Below, in pieces: positions 1 through 5,636 of a DNA stretch of 6,369 bases (positions within the stretch are counted from its first letter, which is position 1; the number at the start of each line of letters is the position of its first letter). Source of the stretch: Methylophaga sp. (lineage in GTDB: Bacteria; Pseudomonadota; Gammaproteobacteria; Nitrosococcales; Methylophagaceae); contig SKGV01000010.1 of the NCBI GenBank assembly GCA_007117275.1, forward strand, positions 1 to 6,369. The letters are read 5' to 3'. The notes below the pieces were generated by a model. The model was not told the origin of the DNA. It was given only the letters and a program-made list of their open reading frames with translations, and did not search any database. The translations under genes and the position numbers were made by a program.

Positions 1-90
1 ATCATCCCGACCAAACAGTTGCTTGCGAGCATCAAATTTCAGACTGCTCGTGTTGGCCCGGTCAATCAGTCGGTCAAAATCAACCGTCAA
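1..90 (-). CDS. ovoB: N-terminal fragment of a MalY/PatB-type PLP-dependent beta-lyase, probable OvoB (cut by the left edge)
   Basis: Only the first 30 codons are visible. They begin with a TTG whose last two bases are shared with the ovoA TGA (a TTGA four-base overlap), and a GGGA-type ribosome binding site lies about 8 to 9 bases upstream inside ovoA. The fragment contains FDRLIDRANTSSLKFD followed by an LFGRDD run, which resembles the start of MalY/PatB cystathionine beta-lyases (FD..IDR.GT.SLK.D...FG.DD, normally continuing to a WVADMDF motif). Such proteins are about 390 residues, fold type I, and bind PLP on a lysine far beyond this window. OvoB is the PLP C-S lyase that cleaves the OvoA sulfoxide product to 4-mercaptohistidine, so the position directly after ovoA supports that role. 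A GTG at 105 in the same frame is an alternative start. The family call is fairly firm; the OvoB role is inferred from context. Confidence 0.72.
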   Translation of the reverse strand, partial: MTVDFDRLIDRANTSSLKFDARKQLFGRDD

Positions 91-2225
91 GCGCGACGTT
101 CCCACACTGTCACTTCAGACAGGGTATGCTGGAACTTGCGCCGGGTCTCACGCAACACAAATGGCACCGATTCAGGGCCATGAATGAGTCTGAAGTGTTT
201 GCTCAGAATCGCCTTGAGTCCATCCAGGGTAAAGAAGCTTTCACCGTCTTTTTTAAAGCCGCCCAGCCAGTCGGCTTTTTCGGTGTGTTCTTCAAGCCAG
301 GTGTAAGGCGAGGTGATCATCAACAGACCGCCCGGATTGATTCGCTCATGAATGTCATTCAAGAATTGTGCGGGCTTGTAGAGCCTATCAATCAGGTTGG
401 CCGCCAAAATCAGGTCATATCCAGAAAATGTCGGCTTCAGATTACAAGCATCCCCTTGTGAGAAACTCACCTTGTCAGCGGTGTCTGCCAGTCCCAGTTG
501 TGCAAGGCTTTGCTCACGATACAGCACCAAATCACCCTCGTCGGCGATGGTATAACGAATAACGCCTTGCTCGGCGAGTTGTACGCCAACGTTGATCAGG
601 CGGGCAGAAAAATCCACGCCAGTGACTTCATCAAAATGTCTGGCCAACTCAAAGGTGGACCGTCCAGTGGCACAGCCCAGATCCAGTGCCCGATGAGCGG
701 GCTTGTCCGCCATTAATTTAATCGCCAGATCAGCCAATGCTTTAGGGAAGTTAGCGACATCAAAATAACTGTCACCGTAGTGAAATTCTGCGTATTCGGA
801 CACCTGCCTATCTGTCTCATAGTGTGAACTCACCTGAACTATCTCCTGCTGTGACACAACATATCGAAATCCGGCATGCTGAAAAAAATGTTTCCTAAAG
901 GCATAGCGTGAGCTTAATTGCGTTTCATTGCCACACGAAACCCATGAACCACCTTTGATTAGGTGATGCTTGCCATCGTAGGTCGGCGTAGTGAAATCAT
1001 CATAGATTGGATGCACTTTGAAACCATCAAATGGATAAATCGGCGTTTCGGTCCATTGCCAGACATTGCCAATCACATCAAAAAACTCGCCATGCGCAAA
1101 CTGATTGATCGGACATGACGAAGCGGCATGATCCAGATGAATATTGGCATGAGTTTGTTGCTGATCAAGCGCCGCAAACCCAGACACCTGATACAGCCGA
1201 TACCATTCATCCTCAGTCGGCAGTCGCACGGGTAAACTTGTTTCTGCTGCCTTCCACTGACAAAAGGCCTTAGCTTCGTGATAGTTGACTTCGACCGGCC
1301 AGTCCCAGCGCATCGGCACTTGTTCTGTCATCAATCGCAACTGCCAGCCTTGTTCGGAGGGATGCCAGAAAGTGGGATGCCGAGCCTTACTGAAGTTTCG
1401 CCATTCCAACCCCTCGTCTGACCACCAATTATCCTCTTGATAGCCACCCGCTTCTACAAATGAGAGAAACTCCTGATTGCTCACCAAATAGCGCGCTGCC
1501 TCAAACTCTGCAATCTCGGCATGATGTTGCCCATATTCGTTATCCCAGCCGTACACAGGGTCATCAAATGACTTGCCAAGTTGCACTGAACCAGCGGCGA
1601 CATGAATCAGCGCGTTTTCCGGTGCCGCTCCACTGCTGGTCCAAGGTGACCAATCGGCTCGACTTTGCACCAGATCCAGTGTTTGTTGTCGGATCAACAC
1701 CGAGGAGGTTTCCAGATGAATTAATTCATGCTCGATACCCATGATGATCGCCCACCATGGATTGTCCCAGTTGATGGGCAATGACAATGGCGCCGACTCA
1801 ATTACGCGATTGACAAGCGCCCGAACCTGTTGACGATAATCATGCACCTGCCCAACTGTTGGCCAGTCGTAATGAGCATCGTTGAGGTCATCCCAGCTCA
1901 TCTCATCCACCCCGACCGCAAACATCGATTCAATCCCGGGATTTATGCGTTGCTCAATCAAGCCCGCCAACACCATTTTGTTGATGAAAAAAGTGGCTGT
2001 GTGACCGTAATAAAAAATCAGAGGATGCCTGAGGGGAATCGATTTTTGGTAGTAGGCTTGCTCGTTTTTGAGTGTTTTGAACAAAGACTCATAGCGGTCA
2101 AAGGTCATGTTAAACCACGCGGCTATTTCGCGGCGAGTTTGTTCACTGTCATTGCCATCCAATCTTGGCGTTCGCAGATATGGACTGGCCTCTTTTTGCT
2201 TGTTCATTGTGTAAGCTATGTTCAT
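87..2225 (-). CDS. ovoA: OvoA: 5-histidylcysteine sulfoxide synthase / 4-mercaptohistidine N1-methyltransferase
   Basis: The 712-residue protein has the complete three-part OvoA architecture and usual length. It is a cytoplasmic non-heme iron enzyme that joins cysteine to histidine with oxygen to give 5-histidylcysteine sulfoxide; its C-terminal domain later methylates the mercaptohistidine ring. A DinB-like helical domain covers about residues 35-185, with RHPLIFYYGHTA (66-77) and the HxxxHxE motif at H166 and H170; H75, H166 and H170 are the likely iron ligands. An FGE/sulfatase-modifying domain covers about 205-457, with RLPTEDEW (334-341), GNVWQWTE (386-393), KGGSW (424-428) and GFRYV (452-456). 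A SAM methyltransferase covers about 467-712, with LDLGCATG (514-521) as the SAM-binding loop and D538 in VTGVDFS. The ATG at 2225 is the first possible start, since a TAA lies in frame 15 bases upstream. No ribosome binding site is visible before it, and Met7 is an alternative. It follows the aldolase gene after 31 bases. Confidence 0.95.
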   Translation of the reverse strand: MNIAYTMNKQKEASPYLRTPRLDGNDSEQTRREIAAWFNMTFDRYESLFKTLKNEQAYYQKSIPLRHPLIFYYGHTATFFINKMVLAGLIEQRINPGIESMFAVGVDEMSWDDLNDAHYDWPTVGQVHDYRQQVRALVNRVIESAPLSLPINWDNPWWAIIMGIEHELIHLETSSVLIRQQTLDLVQSRADWSPWTSSGAAPENALIHVAAGSVQLGKSFDDPVYGWDNEYGQHHAEIAEFEAARYLVSNQEFLSFVEAGGYQEDNWWSDEGLEWRNFSKARHPTFWHPSEQGWQLRLMTEQVPMRWDWPVEVNYHEAKAFCQWKAAETSLPVRLPTEDEWYRLYQVSGFAALDQQQTHANIHLDHAASSCPINQFAHGEFFDVIGNVWQWTETPIYPFDGFKVHPIYDDFTTPTYDGKHHLIKGGSWVSCGNETQLSSRYAFRKHFFQHAGFRYVVSQQEIVQVSSHYETDRQVSEYAEFHYGDSYFDVANFPKALADLAIKLMADKPAHRALDLGCATGRSTFELARHFDEVTGVDFSARLINVGVQLAEQGVIRYTIADEGDLVLYREQSLAQLGLADTADKVSFSQGDACNLKPTFSGYDLILAANLIDRLYKPAQFLNDIHERINPGGLLMITSPYTWLEEHTEKADWLGGFKKDGESFFTLDGLKAILSKHFRLIHGPESVPFVLRETRRKFQHTLSEVTVWERRA

Positions 2226-2256
2226 GAGGGTATTTGTTTATGCGTTTATCAGATAT
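2226..2256 (-). other. Short AT-rich spacer between the aldolase gene and ovoA
   Basis: These 31 bases, the largest clean intergenic spacer that can be defined, are AT-rich on the minus strand. They contain no Shine-Dalgarno match, no inverted repeat long enough for a terminator and no convincing sigma-70 boxes. ovoA is therefore probably read through from the upstream genes, and its translation start is weakly signalled. Confidence 0.5.
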
Positions 2257-2835
2257 TCAACGATCCATGGACAGCCAAGCAATTTTGGCAGACGACTCAA
2301 CCGAGCAACTCCACTTGTAGGCGAGGTTGATAGTGGCAGCGCACGCGTAAACACCATGACCACGCACGATTGCAGCTTTATGCGTCGATAGCTGCTCTGC
2401 AATCGCAATGGGTGATTGTTCAACATAGGCTGTGAAAGGAATGTCAATAACAGGTACCACAGGGAAGTAATACTGCCCCTCGAAATCGACGGGCACAAAA
2501 TCTTTTCCGGATAAACTCAGGGCGATGGCATGCGGGCCGTGACTATGCAGCACTGCACCTGCTTCTGAGTTATGTCGATACACTTCTAGATGCAGAGCCG
2601 CATCTAGTGAAGCACCGGCTGGAGGCTGGCCATCGATACGGCAACACAATAAATCCTCGGGCTGCAACAGATCAGCACAGCACCCTGTGGGGGTTATCCA
2701 GATTTCATCATGCCAACGGAAAGACGCATTGCCGCTATGTGAGTCGTTATAACCATACTGGCGCAGCCAGCGATAGTGCTCGACCAGCTGTTGTTTCAAT
2801 GCCTGTCGAGACTCATGAGGCACTTTTTTGCTCAC
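2257..2835 (-). CDS. Class II aldolase/adducin-family protein, substrate unknown
   Basis: This 192-residue protein belongs to the zinc-dependent class II aldolase/adducin fold, which includes FucA, AraD and the dehydratase MtnB. Visible family motifs are SGNAS (34-38) and TPTG (48-51), which bind phosphate in known members, HSH at H97/H99, and RGHG with H160. H97, H99 and H160 should be the metal ligands. The position of the usual catalytic Glu, four residues before the HL pair (82-83), is Asp78 here. There are six cysteines, including the pairs C52-C53 and C64-C65. No signal peptide or membrane segment is seen, so it is probably cytoplasmic. The GTG at 2835 is the furthest possible start, because TAA precedes it directly; it overlaps the TPR gene by 23 bases. 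GTG codon 5 (2823) is an alternative with a GAG about 7 bases upstream. Its place before ovoA hints at a link to thiol or sulfur metabolism, but this is inference. MtnB-like dehydratase or sugar-phosphate aldolase activity cannot be chosen between. Confidence 0.88.
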   Translation of the reverse strand: MSKKVPHESRQALKQQLVEHYRWLRQYGYNDSHSGNASFRWHDEIWITPTGCCADLLQPEDLLCCRIDGQPPAGASLDAALHLEVYRHNSEAGAVLHSHGPHAIALSLSGKDFVPVDFEGQYYFPVVPVIDIPFTAYVEQSPIAIAEQLSTHKAAIVRGHGVYACAATINLAYKWSCSVESSAKIAWLSMDR

Positions 2836-4021
2836 TTAGCAAAGCATCAACATGGCGCAGCCATTGTCCGGCCTGATTACGCTGCCGTTCAAAGGCAATC
2901 GCCTGACTAAACTGAGTTCTGGCTTGTAAGTAATCACCCAGATTGAAATAGGCCATTCCCTTGAGCAAAAGCAGTTCACCACGTAATCGTTCACTGTCTA
3001 GCATTGACTCAACTTTTTGCAAGGTGCTCAGCGCCTCGTCCCAGCGTTCTTCGTTGATGTGCAGTCTGGCCAACTGAAAGCCAGTCTCAGCCGTGTCATC
3101 CTGAGTGGCAATCGATGACAACACATCAATCGCGCGCGTGAGTTCACGAGCGGCTAGCCAGCTATCAGCCAATCTTTTTTGCTGAGCAAAATTTCGCTCA
3201 ATGACGCCATCGTTCATGGCCTGTTCCAGCGTGGTTGCTGCTTTGAATGGAATCCCCAAATAACGATACATATCGATGATCCGTTGCAGGGTATTAGCAT
3301 CAGCCAAATCCATACGCATCGAGAGCGAATGCACAGCCAGAGCGCGGAATTGCTGTTCCTGCTGCATGTACAGAGAAGCTAGGTGATCCCAGTAGTTTTT
3401 CTGCTCAGGATAGCGGCTGACCATCGTTTCCAGCAGACGGGTCGCGGCACGATACTGATTCAGCTCCATATGGCCAGCCAGTTGCAATCGATACCACTCC
3501 TCTTTGGGTTGTGTCGTTCGCTCAATCAGCCGTTTGATGGTATCGATACTTTTCTGGTACTCCGGCAAACGATAATAGGCCGTCGCCAATAGTAGATAGG
3601 CATTGTCTGATGGTGCTGCTTCGTTTTGCATCCATCGCTCAAGTTCATCGATTCCCTCACGATAGTTATCGGCAGCAATCAAGAGCTGTGCAAGATTGAA
3701 TCGAAGGTTATGATTGACATCCGCGGGTAAGGCATCTGATGCAAGCGCTTCGCGAAATGTGCTTGCAGCCCTTGCATAGTCACCGGTTTCTGAATACAGA
3801 TAACCAAGCGTCTGTTTGACCATTGCAGCATCGTATGAACTTGATGAAATATCATTCAGCAACACCTGTAAGTCGCGCTCGGCCTGTGTATATTGCTGTG
3901 CTTCCATTTTCTCGTGGGCTGCACTCAATACTCGATAGGTAGATTCGGTCAGTAGATACTGTTCAGCATTGGCGATGCTGTGCACAGCAAGAAAGCCTAT
4001 TAACACGATTCTGCCCAGCAT
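2813..4021 (-). CDS. Exported tetratricopeptide-repeat protein of the TonB2 cluster
   Basis: This is a 402-residue protein with a signal peptide: a hydrophobic stretch at residues 3-14 ends in SIANA before Glu20, giving a likely cleavage after A19 and export to the periplasm. There is no lipobox cysteine. The rest is helical and repeat-rich, with TPR-like units such as TLGYLYSETGDYARAASTFREAL (in the range 71-93), a unit at about 141-166 (AYLLLATAYYRLPEYQKSI), and a strong C-terminal unit at about 349-377 (LLLKGMAYFNLGDYLQARTQ). More degenerate units fill the middle. TPR proteins are regular partners at the end of TtpC-ExbB2-ExbD2-TonB2 operons and are thought to act as periplasmic scaffolds for the TonB complex; a precise role is not known. 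The ATG overlaps the tonB stop in a TGATG, and an AGGA lies about 10 bases upstream, which supports this start and translational coupling. Its 3' end overlaps the aldolase gene. Confidence 0.88.
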   Translation of the reverse strand: MLGRIVLIGFLAVHSIANAEQYLLTESTYRVLSAAHEKMEAQQYTQAERDLQVLLNDISSSSYDAAMVKQTLGYLYSETGDYARAASTFREALASDALPADVNHNLRFNLAQLLIAADNYREGIDELERWMQNEAAPSDNAYLLLATAYYRLPEYQKSIDTIKRLIERTTQPKEEWYRLQLAGHMELNQYRAATRLLETMVSRYPEQKNYWDHLASLYMQQEQQFRALAVHSLSMRMDLADANTLQRIIDMYRYLGIPFKAATTLEQAMNDGVIERNFAQQKRLADSWLAARELTRAIDVLSSIATQDDTAETGFQLARLHINEERWDEALSTLQKVESMLDSERLRGELLLLKGMAYFNLGDYLQARTQFSQAIAFERQRNQAGQWLRHVDALLSEQKSAS

Positions 4022-4680
4022 CAGCGCGCCATCCTGAATTCAATTTCTTGTGTCGCACGGCGCTCAACCGGTTGACCATCTTCTACTTTTGGCCTGAACT
4101 TCCAGCGGGCAATCGCATTGAGTGCCTCACGGTCGAATATGTTTTCAGGTGTCGCACTGACCACAATAGGATCTCTCACAGAGCCATCTCTAGTGATGGT
4201 AAACTCAACCGTGACCACACCCTCAATACCTCGGCGCTGTGCAGTACGCGGGTAGTTTGGCGGAATTCTGACCAGCGCTACCACTTCGTCATCCATACTT
4301 GGCTGAACGGCTGGTGCTGAGGCTGCCGGGGCCGGGGCCGCCATAAAGTCTCCCAAGTATGGACCACCCGCTATACTCAACGGCACATCAATGCGTGGCA
4401 CATTCAGTTGTGGTGAAGGCACATCGGGTGGCGTGACATCTGGCGCTGTCGCAGAAGGGGGTGGCGGTGGTGGTTCTTCAGGGGGAGGTGGCGGTTCAGG
4501 ACGCTCCCGACGTCTGGTCTCAGGCTCAACTTCTTCACGCTGCATCCGAATAAAATCAAGCAGCCGAATATCTTCTGTCAGTTGTCGGTCAACAACCTTT
4601 GGGGTGACCATGTGTTTCATCAGCATAAACAAACTAACGTTGATAACAATCGCCAAGAGCAAGGCCACAATCAAACGCAT
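4021..4680 (-). CDS. tonB: TonB2-type energy transducer
   Basis: This 219-residue TonB protein should link the ExbB/ExbD proton motor in the inner membrane to the TonB boxes of outer-membrane receptors. The short cytoplasmic start MR is followed by a single membrane anchor at about residues 3-20. A charged segment follows (about 31-60), then a proline-rich spacer (about 61-125, with PPPPPEEPPPPPP at 63-75), and a TonB C-terminal domain at about 135-219. That domain carries YPRTAQRRGIEG (143-154), VTVEFTITRDGSV (156-168) and ARWKFRP (191-197), all typical of the family. The length suits the short TonB2 group rather than E. coli TonB1 (239 residues with longer Pro-Glu/Pro-Lys repeats). The ATG lies 12 bases after the exbD stop, and AGGGG 9 bases before it is a good ribosome binding site. 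The downstream TPR gene overlaps its stop by one base. Confidence 0.94.
   Translation of the reverse strand: MRLIVALLLAIVINVSLFMLMKHMVTPKVVDRQLTEDIRLLDFIRMQREEVEPETRRRERPEPPPPPEEPPPPPPSATAPDVTPPDVPSPQLNVPRIDVPLSIAGGPYLGDFMAAPAPAASAPAVQPSMDDEVVALVRIPPNYPRTAQRRGIEGVVTVEFTITRDGSVRDPIVVSATPENIFDREALNAIARWKFRPKVEDGQPVERRATQEIEFRMAR
4456..4494 (-). repeat. Low-complexity proline codon run in tonB
   Basis: A run of CCN and GAA codons encodes PPPPPEEPPPPPP (TonB residues 63-75), part of the rigid periplasm-spanning linker. On the plus strand it reads as a G-rich GGTGG-like tract. Runs of this kind can vary in length between strains by slippage, but no variation can be shown from one sequence. Confidence 0.7.
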
Positions 4681-4692
4681 CGACTAAAGCCC

Positions 4693-5049
4693 CTATTCCG
4701 CTTCAGCGGCAATTGAGACATTGGCAACACCCGCCAGACGCGCCTGATCCATGACCTCAATCAATAGACCCGTTTTCGCATCCCTGTCAGCAAGAATTAT
4801 CACTGAACCTTCTGGGTTTTCAGCATGCATACGCTCAACATTGGCTCGAACCGCGCGTCGATCAATTTGCCGGCCATCCATCCAGATTTCATCGTTGGCT
4901 CGAATAGAAACCATGATGTTGGCACGTTCCTTACTGGTTGCAGTTTGTGCTGACGGACGGGTGACATCAACCCCTGTCTCTCGGACGAATGAGGTAGTCA
5001 CAATAAAGAAAATCAGCAAGATGAATACCATATCGATCATCGGCGTCAT
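4693..5049 (-). CDS. exbD: ExbD-type proton-channel subunit with a disrupted 5' end
   Basis: The visible open frame from ATG 5049 gives 118 residues. It starts MTPMIDMVFILLIFF, the family's single membrane helix with the channel aspartate (Asp6 here, equivalent to E. coli Asp25). A periplasmic domain follows, with the usual GVDVTRP (26-32) and a C-terminal VIILADRDAKTGLLIEVMDQAR segment (83-104). ExbD proteins normally have a basic cytoplasmic tail before this helix. That tail is encoded upstream in the same frame (RRHSGGVAEIN, about 5082-5050), but no ATG, GTG or TTG precedes it. A strong AGGAG at 5100-5096 sits 8 bases before an AT (5087-5086) where one extra G would give ATG TCG CGT CGA and a 131-residue ExbD. 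So 5049 is the only canonical in-frame start in the sequence as given, but is probably not the ancestral one. The frame is intact after that. It lies between exbB2 and tonB in the expected order. Confidence 0.85.
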   Translation of the reverse strand: MTPMIDMVFILLIFFIVTTSFVRETGVDVTRPSAQTATSKERANIMVSIRANDEIWMDGRQIDRRAVRANVERMHAENPEGSVIILADRDAKTGLLIEVMDQARLAGVANVSIAAEAE

Positions 5050-5095
5050 GTTGATTTCAGCAACACCACCACTGTGTCGACGCGAATGTCGGTTT

Positions 5096-5101
5096 CTCCT
5101 A
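5096..5101 (-). promoter_or_regulatory. Ribosome binding site TAGGAG before exbD
   Basis: TAGGAG reads on the minus strand from 5101 to 5096, 11 bases after the exbB2 TAA. It is the best Shine-Dalgarno match seen in the window. It is 46 bases before ATG 5049, too far to serve it directly, but 8 bases before the broken start at 5087. It therefore marks where exbD translation was once, or still is, meant to begin. Confidence 0.7.
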
Positions 5102-5111
5102 GTTAAAGCCC

Positions 5112-5636
5112 TTAATACCTTCGCAATGCAGCGGCTAGGTTGTCGACACGACGCGATACCTGCTGTTGTAATTGGGTGATGAAATACATCCCGGAAAGTG
5201 CTGTCATCAGCCCACCCATGGTGGTGATTAACGCGATAGAGATTCCACTGGCCATGCCCCTGGTATTTCCAGTCCCAAACACAGTCATGACATCAAAGGT
5301 CTGAATCATTCCGTATACCGTGCCCAGCAAGCCAAGCATGGGAAGCACGCCTGTGAGCGTTTTAATTGGCACGATGTGTCGCTGTAATTCATATCGGCTA
5401 TGGGCAATCATGCCGCTACGAATCTGCTGAGAACACCAGCTGCGTCTGTCGCTACGATGTTGCCAGGCATCAATGTAGTATTCAACCTGCTTTGGATAGA
5501 CAAAATAAACAAAGTAATAACGCTCAATTATCAGCACCCACATCACCACAGACACCAGCAGAATGCTCCACAGAACGATGCCACCCTGCTCCATCAGCAA
5601 GCCTATCTCGAAAAGATTACTGTTCAGGATATCCAT
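5112..5636 (-). CDS. exbB: ExbB2: MotA/TolQ/ExbB-family proton-channel protein
   Basis: A 174-residue inner-membrane protein of the short ExbB2 type that forms the proton-conducting pentamer around ExbD and drives TonB. Three membrane helices are visible: about residues 19-37 (IVLWSILLVSVVMWVLIIER region), 94-117 (LTGVLPMLGLLGTVYGMIQT) and 130-153 (SGISIALITTMGGLMTAL). The last two carry the family's conserved GT (105-106) and TT (138-139) threonines. A cytoplasmic segment with W59 and several Arg and His residues separates helices 1 and 2. ATG 5636 is preferred: GGAA lies 8 bases upstream, and MDILNSNLFEIG resembles other ExbB2 starts. A longer frame from TTG 5684 adds 16 basic residues inside ttpC and is unlikely; ATG 5594 (MEQGG) with AGG upstream is a weaker option. 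It overlaps the ttpC end by 20 bases, so the two are probably translationally coupled. Confidence 0.92.
   Translation of the reverse strand: MDILNSNLFEIGLLMEQGGIVLWSILLVSVVMWVLIIERYYFVYFVYPKQVEYYIDAWQHRSDRRSWCSQQIRSGMIAHSRYELQRHIVPIKTLTGVLPMLGLLGTVYGMIQTFDVMTVFGTGNTRGMASGISIALITTMGGLMTALSGMYFITQLQQQVSRRVDNLAAALRRY

Noticed and set aside
2226..2285. A sigma-70 promoter just before ovoA (TTGGCT, 17 bases, TATCTG)
   Set aside because: The -10 match is only about three of six bases in an AT-rich stretch, which is expected by chance.
1830..2330. Plus-strand open frame of 166 codons opposite the ovoA start
   Set aside because: It runs over the highly conserved OvoA N-terminal domain and has no recognisable product.
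2238..2498. Minus-strand open frame of 86 codons overlapping the aldolase gene
   Set aside because: It is in another frame of a gene whose metal-binding motifs are intact, and the composition looks random.
4391..4687. Plus-strand Gly/Ser-rich open frame opposite tonB
   Set aside because: The glycine run is simply the complement of the TonB proline codons.
4751..5179. Plus-strand open frame of 142 codons opposite exbD
   Set aside because: It lies antisense to a clear ExbD, is rich in Ser/Arg/Thr with no recognisable domain, and is explained by mirrored codons of the real gene.
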